DNA of 44,978 nucleotides from Lentisphaerae bacterium ADurb.Bin082 (GTDB lineage Bacteria; Verrucomicrobiota; Lentisphaeria; Oligosphaerales; Oligosphaeraceae), in NCBI GenBank assembly GCA_002070945.1, contig MWEG01000049.1, positions 1 through 44,978 on the forward strand, read 5' to 3'. The position numbers and the translations under genes were made by a program. This document shows positions 16,320 through 27,497 of this stretch, in pieces. The number at the start of each line of letters is the position of its first letter. The stretch's first letter is position 1. The notes under the pieces were generated by a model. It did not search any database. It was not told the DNA's origin and saw only the letters and a list, made by a program, of their open reading frames with translations.

Positions 16320-18805
16320 TGGTGGAACACGATTCACGCCCACACTTCAAAATACACCCCTCTGTCGTCTACCAACTTGGCGAGAGCCTCATAAGTGACG
16401 CTGTGCAGGCACTCATTGAGTTGGTCAAGAATTGCTATGACGCCGATGCGACGTATGCCAAAGTTGTCATTGACACGAAGGGAGTTACAGGTGTCGACGG
16501 CGCTATCTACCCGGCGGATGGTGGCAGGATTATCGTGGAGGACGATGGACACGGCATGGATATCGAAGATATCAAGGCCGGATGGCTGACTATATCGAAC
16601 CGCAAGAAGCGAGAACTCAAGCAGGCTAAGAGGACGACTCCAGGCGGGCGCACGCCACTGGGGGACAAAGGGCTGGGACGCCTCGGTGTGCAAAGGCTCG
16701 GGGAGATGCTTGAGGTCTTTACTCAGGCAAAGGATCAGGCCGGGTATCACTTTGGCTTCTCGTGGCTTGATTTCGAGACCGCCCCCAATCTTGAAGATGT
16801 CGAAATTTATCTCGTCGAGGCAGACTGCCCTCGCAAGCACGGAACAAAGGTGGTCATTTCGGGATTGAAGGAACCAGAAGTCTGGCGCGGAGAGCCGGAG
16901 ATCAAGCGCTTGGAACAGGAATTGTCGCGGATGATCTCCCCCTATCGGCAGATCCGTGATTTCATGGTTGCGGTTGAGGTCGATGGCAAACCGCTCGAGT
17001 TGCTGGAGATAAGTGACCGCATCCGTGAGATTGCTCCTGTGAGATATAGGCTCACATTCGATGGTAACAGGTTCGTAATCCAAGGACGCGCCAGGCTCGA
17101 TTTTTTCCGACCCTCCGACCCCAAGGAGGCAGAGTCGTTTGCACTGATTGCCGAGGCGGATAATGGCAGTTCCTTTTACCAGTTTCTGCAAGAATGCCAA
17201 CTCCCCAAGGACCTGAGCCTGAGACGATCCGAAACGGAGCCTTGGTTTGTCGAATACGAACGTCGGCGAGTTCTATCTGATATCGACGAAGTCGAATTCT
17301 TGACTGGTGATTTTGGGAATTGCGTTGCGAATCCAGGGCCTTTCTCGGGAGAGGTGGACTCATTCGATCTGGGTTCTACAGCTTTCCAGAGCCAAGCTGT
17401 GTTTGACCGAATCAGTGAGTATCGTCGCCACATCAAGGATTTGAGTGGAATCAGGGTCTATAGGGATGGCTTTGCCATTCGGGTTGATCAAGATTGGCTT
17501 AAGCTCGGTGCTCAATGGACGTCGGCGCCGTCCTATTATGGACTCAAGCCCGATAACACGTTGGGGTATATTGCCCTTTCCGCCCGGGACAACATCGAAC
17601 TTGAGGAAAAAACCGACCGGGAAGGCTTCAAGGATTCCCCTTATTACAGAAACTTCTACCTTTTGCTTACGGAGTTCAAGAATTTTACAACCACGGCGCA
17701 TAATTTTTTCGGGCGCTCGTGGAATGAATTCCGCAAGGCGCGAAACGAAGCCTTGGCTCAAGTCGACTCTCGGAAAACAGTGGAGGATATTTCAAGAGCA
17801 ATCAAGAACGGGTTGGCCAAAGCGTCGCAGTATCAGGAGAGTATCAGCCCGTTCCGCTCACGGATTGGCGCCTGTGTATCTGCCTCCAAGGAGGTGGTCT
17901 CCCAGCTCCGCAGCTCGGATAAGATCACGCCCGAACTGCGGCAAAAAGTGGCGGAGGCAGTGTCGAACCTTGAGGCGCTGCTTGTCGAAGCCGAAGATGT
18001 TGTTGGGCGTCTTTCGACTTATCTTGAAGAGCTGGAGTCGCTGCGTCGGATGGGGCAGGTGCTTGATGACCGCGTTGATGGACTTCGGCGTCAGATGGAC
18101 GACATGTACGAAGCCGTTGCCTTGGGGCTAACCGCAGAGGCGCTATCGCATGAGGTCTACAATATCGCCGACCAACTTGCCGAGCGAGCGAAGTCTGCCC
18201 AGATGTCGATTCGCAAGAAGGGGATCACCGATCGACCGCTTCTTGCCTTCATAGAGCATGTTCACTCTTCGGTGATGGCTCTGCGTAAGCAGATGTCTTT
18301 CTTGGCGCCTTCTCTGCGCTATGTACGGGATCAGAAGCATGAGATAAAGCTCGCAGTCTTCAGCCAGGAACTGGCAGATTTCTACAAGGAACGACTTGAG
18401 AAAAATGGAATCACGTTGACTGTCAGCCACGCCAATGATGTGGGCTTCAGCGTTCGGATGAATAGAGGTAAACTCACGCAGATTGTTGACAATCTTGTGC
18501 TGAACAGCGAGTACTGGCTCCGCGAGGATATCAGGCGGGGACGGACGAAGCGTGGGACAATAACTATCGAGCTGTCAAGACCGTTCATGCGAGTCTATGA
18601 TGACGGTGCCGGCATTGATCCAAGCGTGGAACACGCGCTTTTTGAACCCTTTATTTCCGCAAAAGCCAAAGGTCGTGGACTGGGCTTGTTTATCGTGAAG
18701 CAGTTGCTTGACTCGGAAGGCTGTAGTATCGGTCTTGTTCCCGAGCGAAATCAACATCAGAGGCTATACAAGTTTCAGATTGACCTGCGGGGAGGCATGT
18801 TATGA
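16316..18805 (+). CDS. Dual-GHKL ATPase: Hsp90/MORC-like N-terminus plus histidine-kinase C-terminus
   Basis: The 829-residue protein contains two complete GHKL nucleotide-binding modules. N-terminal: Glu35 and Asn39 in ELVKNCYDADA, DDGHGM (Asp77, Gly80), and GDKGLGRLG (116-124), the layout of Hsp90/MutL/MORC-type ATPases. C-terminal: DNLVLNSEYW (Asn726), YDDGAGI (Asp763), FEPF, and GRGLGLFIV (786-794), the N, G1, F and G2 boxes of histidine kinases. Ahead of the second module, after a long coiled-coil region (about 470-690), ALSHEVYNI offers His612 as a phospho-acceptor. There are no membrane segments, so sensing is cytoplasmic. A strong GGAAGGGGGA site precedes the start. 4-bp overlaps on both sides tie it to the methyltransferase and the receiver protein. 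Roles as defence sensor and phosphorelay kinase are inference. Confidence 0.85.
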   Translation: MMVEHDSRPHFKIHPSVVYQLGESLISDAVQALIELVKNCYDADATYAKVVIDTKGVTGVDGAIYPADGGRIIVEDDGHGMDIEDIKAGWLTISNRKKRELKQAKRTTPGGRTPLGDKGLGRLGVQRLGEMLEVFTQAKDQAGYHFGFSWLDFETAPNLEDVEIYLVEADCPRKHGTKVVISGLKEPEVWRGEPEIKRLEQELSRMISPYRQIRDFMVAVEVDGKPLELLEISDRIREIAPVRYRLTFDGNRFVIQGRARLDFFRPSDPKEAESFALIAEADNGSSFYQFLQECQLPKDLSLRRSETEPWFVEYERRRVLSDIDEVEFLTGDFGNCVANPGPFSGEVDSFDLGSTAFQSQAVFDRISEYRRHIKDLSGIRVYRDGFAIRVDQDWLKLGAQWTSAPSYYGLKPDNTLGYIALSARDNIELEEKTDREGFKDSPYYRNFYLLLTEFKNFTTTAHNFFGRSWNEFRKARNEALAQVDSRKTVEDISRAIKNGLAKASQYQESISPFRSRIGACVSASKEVVSQLRSSDKITPELRQKVAEAVSNLEALLVEAEDVVGRLSTYLEELESLRRMGQVLDDRVDGLRRQMDDMYEAVALGLTAEALSHEVYNIADQLAERAKSAQMSIRKKGITDRPLLAFIEHVHSSVMALRKQMSFLAPSLRYVRDQKHEIKLAVFSQELADFYKERLEKNGITLTVSHANDVGFSVRMNRGKLTQIVDNLVLNSEYWLREDIRRGRTKRGTITIELSRPFMRVYDDGAGIDPSVEHALFEPFISAKAKGRGLGLFIVKQLLDSEGCSIGLVPERNQHQRLYKFQIDLRGGML

Positions 18806-20616
18806 ATGACCAAAAATATGATGAGCCACGTAAGGCCGTGAAGAGCCTTCTGGATACTCTTCAAGTGAAACGTGTCGTCTATGTTGATGACAGAATTCAG
18901 GATACGGTACCGCTGGAGGATGTTATCGCGGCTGCTATAGGCCTTGATGAGGCGAGCTTGCGTGTTACTTTCCCTGGGCTTGGTGATTCTATTCCAGACG
19001 ATCAAGACATGCGGACGGCCAAGATTCGCGACGTTTGGAAGGATATGTCGCCGGAGGAGCGGGCATCCAGTGGGCAAGCTGTGGTCATTGCAGCACGGGA
19101 ACAGGGTGATGACGAAACAGGCGATATGACAGACGCATCAAACCTTCGCCTGTTGATTCCCGGCGACAGGCAACTGGTAAATCTCTCTCCTTCCCATTGG
19201 GAAACTCAGAAAGAGCAGCTGCTCAAGGAAAGCAGCAGAGAAGAACTAACGCTCTTTCTTTTTGATCAGGATTTTTCTGGAGCAGACGGCGATGTAGATG
19301 GGGGCATTAAGATCATTGCCTCATTGTTGGACAGGGACGACACCGAAGACCTGATCTGCGGCCTCTTGACGCATAAGGTAACTCCCGATGATCAGCCTAA
19401 ACAATGGCAAGACCTGAGTGAGAAACACGGAATTGAGAAGGATCGATTTATCGTGATCCCCAAGCAACATCTCAGCCAAGATCCAATGCTCTTCGCTCTA
19501 GCACTCAAATTCGTTGCTTTGTCGCCTGATTTCACGAAGTTGAAGAATGAAGTTAAGGAGATAATTAGCGAGGCTGCCTCGGCAGCAGCTAAGCGTGTTG
19601 AGAAAGTCAATATCTATGACCTCGACCATATCGTTTTTCGGGGTTCTTTTGAAGAGGGCCTATGGGAGCCGGACATGCTTTTCAGGTTGCATGCGCTATT
19701 TCTCCGCACGGAGTCTCTCAAGTTAGCTCATGAAGGGGGTGTCCTTGAGGAGTTGGCGGCGAAACTCAGGTCAGTCAGCGGAATACCAACTGATCGTGAT
19801 CCTGTACCGCCCCCAGTCAGTGCCTGGTCGCTGCAACGCGAGGAGCTATACGAATTTGGAGATATTATCAATAAGAATCATCTTCCACTGGAACTTGGGG
19901 ACATCTTCGAGAAGGTCAGTGACGACAGTTCGAAGAATGAGAATACCGGTGTTGTCGACTGTTCGAAGAAGTATTATATCCTCCTTGCCCAGCCGTGTGA
20001 CCTCATGGTTCGCTCCAAAGGGAAGCGGGAACCAGACCTCATTCGTGTTCCGCTTGCTGAAGTCGTCCAAAGAGAAAAGTGCCCCCATTACTCTGAGGAG
20101 ATTCCTTGTTTCGATGACCACCCACGGAAGAATAAATGGTTTGTCAGAATGAAAATGGTTCATTTCGTCCAGATTAGCATTCTTGATTTATGCGTATTGA
20201 ATGACGACGGGGTTGGAAGGCTGGTTATCGGCGCTGATGGCCCAAAGGGGCTTCGTCCAGCGTGGCAAAAGCGATGCTTAAAACTCAAAGAGCACTGGTC
20301 GAACAAACTTTCCCCGTTGGGTAAACTTTCTTTTGAGAAAAAGGACTCTCAAGATGTCAGACAGGTGAAGGAGAAGCTCAGGGAATCTTTTTTGAAGGCC
20401 ATCCTAAGTGATGTTCTCTTCAAGGGGAAAATTGAGTCTACAGGCAACGGGCAGGTGTTAACGTACGGATGTAAAAGGATTGCTCGCCTATCGAGGGTTA
20501 GGGCTATGGGACTCCTCATGTCCTATACCTCGACTTGTGGCCGCCCCGCTTATGAGCGGGATTTCGTGGCGTCGCACCAAGGACAAGGCAACGACGAAAA
20601 CGGCAACCAAGGCTGA
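18802..20616 (+). CDS. Receiver-domain protein with large uncharacterised C-terminal region
   Basis: The first about 230 residues of this 604-residue product read as a response-regulator receiver domain with an insert. VVYVDD (Asp29, Asp30) is the acidic pair, LFLFDQDF (Asp155, Asp157) holds the likely phosphorylated Asp, LLTHKV gives Thr190, and VIPK gives Lys221. Strands 1 and 3 are about 125 residues apart, well over the usual 40-45, so an extra segment sits between them. Residues 240-604 contain YYILLAQPCDLM and EKCPHYSEEIPC segments but no family I can name. GGGGAGG precedes the ATG, and the start overlaps the GHKL gene's stop (ATGA). Phosphorylation by the neighbouring kinase is inferred. 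The gene ends 232 bases before ligA's stop codon, with no clear terminator between. Confidence 0.75.
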   Translation: MNDQKYDEPRKAVKSLLDTLQVKRVVYVDDRIQDTVPLEDVIAAAIGLDEASLRVTFPGLGDSIPDDQDMRTAKIRDVWKDMSPEERASSGQAVVIAAREQGDDETGDMTDASNLRLLIPGDRQLVNLSPSHWETQKEQLLKESSREELTLFLFDQDFSGADGDVDGGIKIIASLLDRDDTEDLICGLLTHKVTPDDQPKQWQDLSEKHGIEKDRFIVIPKQHLSQDPMLFALALKFVALSPDFTKLKNEVKEIISEAASAAAKRVEKVNIYDLDHIVFRGSFEEGLWEPDMLFRLHALFLRTESLKLAHEGGVLEELAAKLRSVSGIPTDRDPVPPPVSAWSLQREELYEFGDIINKNHLPLELGDIFEKVSDDSSKNENTGVVDCSKKYYILLAQPCDLMVRSKGKREPDLIRVPLAEVVQREKCPHYSEEIPCFDDHPRKNKWFVRMKMVHFVQISILDLCVLNDDGVGRLVIGADGPKGLRPAWQKRCLKLKEHWSNKLSPLGKLSFEKKDSQDVRQVKEKLRESFLKAILSDVLFKGKIESTGNGQVLTYGCKRIARLSRVRAMGLLMSYTSTCGRPAYERDFVASHQGQGNDENGNQG

Positions 20617-20848
20617 ATAGATGGCAACCCGCCTTAAATACGTTTTGCATGGCACGACCGCATATCGCTAAAATAGGGTGGTTTATTACAGATAGTTGGC
20701 ATCTTCAGTTAAAAACATGCTGATTTTCCGCCTGTAATGTGCAAACTCGTTTCTCTACTATACGTGTCACATCTCCTGCGGATTCTGTCCTCTCCTCTCG
20801 CAGCAGTCAAATAAGGGTGGTGCGCCGCTCCTATGGCTGGCCTTTACC

Positions 20849-23649
<2,801 letters not shown>

Positions 23650-23675
23650 GCGCAATCTCCGGCGGCGGGGCGGCG

Positions 23676-24107
23676 TCAATTCCAGCAGGAGAGGTCTTCG
23701 TTGTAGCCGGAGCCGCCGGATGACTTGTCGGCACCGTAGCTGATGATGTCAAAAGGCATGTTGTTCGAGCCAGGGCAGGAATACTGGAACTCATTGTCCC
23801 AGCCGTCCTTAGGAAGATTCTTGGCTTCCAGGTAGGGGCCGTCCCACTTGTCGTTGCCGGGATTGACCAGCAAATCGTCAAGGCGGTTTGGATAGGACGA
23901 CATGTCCATGTAGAATTGCTGGACGGCGTTCTTGAGGCTGACTAATTGCGCCTTGGTGCTTTTGACCTTGGTTTTGTCAAGGCTGCCGAGGATGTTCGGG
24001 CCGACCAGCGCGGCTAACATGCCGATGATGACGACTACGATCATGATTTCAATCAGCGTGAATGGACGGCTGCGGCGGCGACGCGATGGCGTGGTGCGGG
24101 TAGACAT
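23676..24107 (-). CDS. gspG: Type II secretion major pseudopilin GspG
   Basis: The 143-residue protein shows an Arg-rich leader, then PFTLIEIMIVVVIIGMLAALV as the hydrophobic helix, then KVKSTKAQLVSLKNAVQQFY and a WDGPYLEAKNLPKDGWDNEF block. This is the conserved body of GspG, the main subunit of the type II pseudopilus in the periplasm; the GSGYNEDLSCW end corresponds to the calcium-binding loop region. The residue before the Phe is Pro instead of Gly, like the Arg in the neighbouring pseudopilin. AAAAGG lies eight bases before the ATG. gspF precedes it by 68 bases. Confidence 0.93.
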   Translation of the reverse strand: MSTRTTPSRRRRSRPFTLIEIMIVVVIIGMLAALVGPNILGSLDKTKVKSTKAQLVSLKNAVQQFYMDMSSYPNRLDDLLVNPGNDKWDGPYLEAKNLPKDGWDNEFQYSCPGSNNMPFDIISYGADKSSGGSGYNEDLSCWN

Positions 24108-24175
24108 GATGGTGCCTTTTTCAGTTGACAGAGTGAATATGTGATTGGGAATATGACTTTGGCAGGAGCGGCTGC

Positions 24176-25375
24176 TTAGCCGGCAGCGCCCTGCATGTCC
24201 ATGATCGCCATGAACATCAGCAGGACAATCAGGCCGACGCTAAGGCCGAGGCCGACGATGATCAGGGGTTCGAACAGGCTGAGCAGACGTTTGACCAGGC
24301 GCTTCATGTCCGACTCATAGCGCTCCGCTACCCGTTCCAGCATGGTTTCAACCGCGCCGGTCTCTTCGCCGACCGCGATCATCTTCAGCATCAGGTCAGG
24401 AATATAGGGACTGCGGCTGAGGGCGGTTGACAAGCGCTGGCCTTGGCGCAATTCGCCGGACAAGCCGATGATGGACTGGGCAATGGCGCGGTTCTGGACG
24501 ACGCGGTTGGCGATGACAACGGTGTTGAGCAGATGCACGCCGCTGCGCATAAGAATGGCCATGGTGCGGCAGAGCCGGGCGATGTTAGTGTACAGGACGA
24601 GCTTGCCAGCGAGCGGGACTTTGAGGATCATTCGGTCAAACCATTGCCGGAACGGGCTGTTCTCACGGCGCAGCTGCGAGAAAAGATAGACGAGGATGCC
24701 CAGGAGGACCAGGAACGTCCACCAATATGACTTGAGAAAGGAGGACAATCCGAGCAGGATGTCGGTCGCCGTTGATTCAATGCCAGCGCCGGTCATGGCC
24801 AGGGCGAAGCGGGGCACGATGATGCCGAGGACGAACGCAAGCATGAAAATGCCGGTGACGATGATGAAGGCCGGATAGACCGAGGAAGAGATGATGAACG
24901 ACTTCAATTCCTGGCTTTCGCTGAGGAATCGCCGCAGTTCGCCCATCACTTGCGGCAGGGCGCCGGCTTCTTCGCCGGCTTCGACGACGCCAGCGTACAG
25001 CTGCGGAAACAAACGGCCGCGTTCGCGGATCAGTTCTGACAGCTTGCGGCCTTCGTGCAGGCCGCGGCGGAGGTCCGCAGCCGTCGCTGCCATGACTGGA
25101 TTGCCCTGATCGTCGCCGACAATGCCTAAGGCACGTTCCAAGGTGATGTTCGCCTCCAGCAGAGGCGCCAGGCGTTCGGTAAAGTCGACGACATTGAGCT
25201 TGGGCTGGAACAGGCCGGCGTTCCTGGTGCTCAGCGAGCCTTCGCCCAGGTAGCTGAGCGGAATCAGGCCGCGGTTCTGCACGCGCCGCGCCGCATCATG
25301 CTGGGAGTCGCCTTCGATGAGCATTTCGCTGATCTTGCCGGCCTCGTCGCTGACTTTGAATCGGTGGAGAGTCAT
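24176..25375 (-). CDS. gspF: Type II secretion inner-membrane platform protein GspF
   Basis: The 399-residue protein has two T2SSF domains (about 65-190 and 265-390), with GEEAGALPQVM and GEETGAVETML marking the equivalent helices of the two halves. Three membrane segments follow the usual order: SVYPAFIIVTGIFMLAFVLG, the WWTFLVLLGILVYLF pair partner, and the C-terminal IIVGLGLSVGLIVLLMFMAI. It is the platform on which the GspE ATPase acts. No gspE, gspD or prepilin peptidase gene lies in the window, so the machine's other parts must be encoded elsewhere. It starts 6 bases after the upstream small gene stops, suggesting one operon. Confidence 0.95.
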   Translation of the reverse strand: MTLHRFKVSDEAGKISEMLIEGDSQHDAARRVQNRGLIPLSYLGEGSLSTRNAGLFQPKLNVVDFTERLAPLLEANITLERALGIVGDDQGNPVMAATAADLRRGLHEGRKLSELIRERGRLFPQLYAGVVEAGEEAGALPQVMGELRRFLSESQELKSFIISSSVYPAFIIVTGIFMLAFVLGIIVPRFALAMTGAGIESTATDILLGLSSFLKSYWWTFLVLLGILVYLFSQLRRENSPFRQWFDRMILKVPLAGKLVLYTNIARLCRTMAILMRSGVHLLNTVVIANRVVQNRAIAQSIIGLSGELRQGQRLSTALSRSPYIPDLMLKMIAVGEETGAVETMLERVAERYESDMKRLVKRLLSLFEPLIIVGLGLSVGLIVLLMFMAIMDMQGAAG

Positions 25376-25381
25376 GGCAGG

Positions 25382-25858
25382 TTAGGCCTCAGGGGGAGAG
25401 GGTGGTGGCGGGGGCGGCGATGGCGGCCGCCCGGGACGGTTGGGAGGCGGCGGCGGCTTGGCTTCCTGCCGGCTGACGACTAAGACCGGACGCATCATGA
25501 TCGGCATGTCGTCCAACAATACCTTGAACCAGTAGCGACCAGGACGCGGGAAGGTCAGCGACTTCAGGTTGTAGACCAGCTCGGCGACTTCGTCATGGGA
25601 GCGGAAGCGCAAGTTGTTTTTGATGGAAAACACCTTGGTCTTCAAGTCATCGTGCTGGCAGAGGACTTCGCAGGGATAGTCGCCTTTGCCGCCAGTCAAG
25701 GAGACCACAAGGTGAATGAGAGGATGGGTGTAGGGAAAAGACGCCGCCCGAATCTGGCTGAACAGGCCAATCAGGCTCTTTTTCATGGTGTGGCGATCCT
25801 CAATGACGGTGTCGCAGAGAATCAAAGCCAAGCCAATGGGAATTTCGGAATAAGCCAC
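25382..25858 (-). CDS. Small conserved protein with Pro-rich tail (DUF6941-like)
   Basis: The 158-residue protein starts with strands typical of a small family (LALILCDTVIEDRHTMKKSLIGLFSQI) that I place, with modest confidence, near DUF6941. It folds as a beta-sandwich with a closing YWFKVLLDDM strand. Residues 132-158 are almost only Pro with a few Arg and Ser. GGAGG lies nine bases before the ATG. It leads the gspF-gspG-gspH-ligA gene run. There is no signal peptide, so it is probably cytoplasmic, and its function is unknown. Confidence 0.6.
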   Translation of the reverse strand: MAYSEIPIGLALILCDTVIEDRHTMKKSLIGLFSQIRAASFPYTHPLIHLVVSLTGGKGDYPCEVLCQHDDLKTKVFSIKNNLRFRSHDEVAELVYNLKSLTFPRPGRYWFKVLLDDMPIMMRPVLVVSRQEAKPPPPPNRPGRPPSPPPPPPSPPEA

Positions 25859-26070
25859 AACAAATGCCTCCGAAAAATGAGCCGACAGACGGTCGGCAGA
25901 AAATGCGGCGAGTGTCTTAATGAATAAGACAGCTGGCGCCGACAGCGGTTGCAGGTTATTATACTCAACGGATAATCAAGTTAAAATATTGCCGGAAACC
26001 AGCCCCAGCAAGCCAGAGCAGAAGAAAATGCCTAGGAGTGGACAGTCGGAATAGGCGCGAAGGGCGAGAA

Positions 26071-26411
26071 TTAGGGGCGAGGGGCGTTTGGTCAGCAGGC
26101 ACCGTCTACCATGTCCACCATGTCCATCAAGTCCACAGCCTTGCAACGGCAAGTGTGTAGGGGCGACATATAAATCGTCTCCTCGCGCGCACGACAAAAT
26201 TTGGGAGGGTGGCCCCCCTTGGGTGGGTGGGGTCTGATTTCTGGAACCGCTGAAAAAATAGGCCACAAAACGCCATTTTTCAAACGGTTTTCGATAGAAT
26301 CATAGTCATTTTGTGCTTGAGCATGATTTAGATGGCACGCAGGCATCATGCTTTCCATCACCTGAATAGGCTTTCAGATGAATCGCCAGAATCCTTGCCC
26401 CTCGCCCCTAA
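26071..26411. mobile_element. 341-bp segment bounded by perfect 15-bp inverted repeats (MITE-like)
   Basis: TTAGGGGCGAGGGGC at 26071-26085 is the exact reverse complement of GCCCCTCGCCCCTAA at 26397-26411. The segment carries the GTGGAC nonamer copy N3 and a unique middle part with no gene, and its right end is the outer box of heptamer element H2. No transposase is present. A similar but imperfect pair of boxes flanks repeat P1 at 28125-28384. The 212-base stretch 25859-26070 before it is the leader of the 25858 gene and shows nothing else. Confidence 0.55.
26104..26137 (-). repeat. GTGGAC nonamer repeat, copy N3
   Basis: Four units in 9-base register read TCTACCATG, TCCACCATG, TCCATCAAG and TCCAC on the plus strand, i.e. 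GTGGACNNN-type units on the minus strand. It lies inside the segment bounded by the 15-bp inverted repeats. Confidence 0.8.
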
Positions 26412-26490
26412 CGAATGATGAATTATGAATTATGAATTATGAATTATGAAATGCGCCTCAGCATTCAGCATTCAGCATTCAGCATTCAGC
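26397..26490 (-). repeat. Heptamer fold-back repeat, copy H2
   Basis: On the plus strand the element reads a GCCCCTCGCCCCTAACG box, four AATTATG units, AAATGCGCCTCAGC and four ATTCAGC units. It is the reverse complement of the H1 layout. It begins 21 bases downstream of the radical SAM gene's stop codon, so it could also act as a 3-prime-end structure for that transcript. A partial GGCGAGGGG box lies between the array and the gene. Confidence 0.9.
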
Positions 26491-26511
26491 CCCTCGCCGC
26501 GGTCTGCTGTT

Positions 26512-27441
26512 TCACGGATTTCCGGCAAAGGGCTTGCGTCGGTTGAAGTCGGGAAGGAAGTTCGGGTCGCCGTATTTGGGTTGGATAAAGATTTTCCGGA
26601 AGCCCAGTTTTTCGGCGTAGTCGCAGACTTCCCGGTATTCGGCCATGGTGATTTGGCGGTTCAGGAAGTCGCGCTGGGCGCATGCCGGCATGGGGCGATA
26701 TTGGCTCATGAGCGATATGGGCACGTCTGTGCCGAAATCGTTATAAAGGATTTTCAGGACGCCGAGGCTGTTAGCGACTTCTCCGGGCAAGACTAAGTGG
26801 CGCACCAGCAGGCCGCGGCTGGCGCAGATGTCGCCAGACACGTCCCACGGTCGTAAAAAGCCGACCCGCTCCACTATCATTTGCATCGCCTGCCGCGCCA
26901 ATTGCGGATACGAGTCGTCACCTATGCAACGCTTTGCCAGGGATGTGTCCGAAAATTTGAAGTCAGGCAGGAAAATGTCCATGACATCAAGTTGTTGCCG
27001 CAGGGTGTCGGCATTACAGTACCCTGAGCAATTCCATATAAAAGGGATGTCGACGTCGGCGTTGCGCAGCTCAGCGGCCAGGCGCCGTAGATGCGGCCAG
27101 AAATGGTCGGGGGTGACGAAATTGAGATTGTGGACGCCGCTTCGAGCCAATGCGAGAGCCTGTTCGAGCAGTTCTTCTGGGGTCATAATCCTGCCTTGAT
27201 GCCCGTGCGAAATCTGGTGGTTTTGGCAGAAGAAGCAACCGCAGGAGCATCCGGAGAAGAAGATGGTGCCAGAGCCTCGGTGCCCGGTGAAGCAGGGTTC
27301 TTCGCCGAAGTGCGGTCCTGCGGAAGCGACCCGGCAGTCGGCAGATTCGCCGCAACGGCCGAGTTGGCCAGCAGTGCGGTCGCAGCCGCATTGGCGCGGG
27401 CAGAGGCGGCAAGAGCGATAGTCGGCAAGGGTATGTTGCAT
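26512..27441 (-). CDS. Radical SAM protein, PflA-like
   Basis: The 309-residue enzyme carries the CxxxCxxC iron-sulfur motif as GCSCGCFFC (Cys65, Cys69, Cys72), which binds the [4Fe-4S] cluster that cleaves S-adenosylmethionine. An N-terminal CRLCPRQCGCDR block (Cys11, 14, 18, 20) is typical of a PflA-related subgroup of radical SAM proteins. Later parts (DIFLPDFKF, RHLVLPGEV, SLMSQYRPM) match this subgroup. Glycyl-radical activation or protein maturation is the common role, but no substrate gene lies beside it. I see no good ribosome binding site before the ATG at 27441. It is divergent from the histidine phosphatase gene 57 bases away. Confidence 0.85.
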   Translation of the reverse strand: MQHTLADYRSCRLCPRQCGCDRTAGQLGRCGESADCRVASAGPHFGEEPCFTGHRGSGTIFFSGCSCGCFFCQNHQISHGHQGRIMTPEELLEQALALARSGVHNLNFVTPDHFWPHLRRLAAELRNADVDIPFIWNCSGYCNADTLRQQLDVMDIFLPDFKFSDTSLAKRCIGDDSYPQLARQAMQMIVERVGFLRPWDVSGDICASRGLLVRHLVLPGEVANSLGVLKILYNDFGTDVPISLMSQYRPMPACAQRDFLNRQITMAEYREVCDYAEKLGFRKIFIQPKYGDPNFLPDFNRRKPFAGNP

Positions 27442-27497
27442 AAGACGAAAGAGCAGTTGAAGAAAAAATTCCTGAAGGCAGGCGGAGGCGCGGTATT

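Noticed and set aside
26092..26361. 89-codon minus-strand open frame ending in DLMDMVDMVD
   Set aside because: Its end is the translated GTGGAC array and it has no domain or ribosome binding site.
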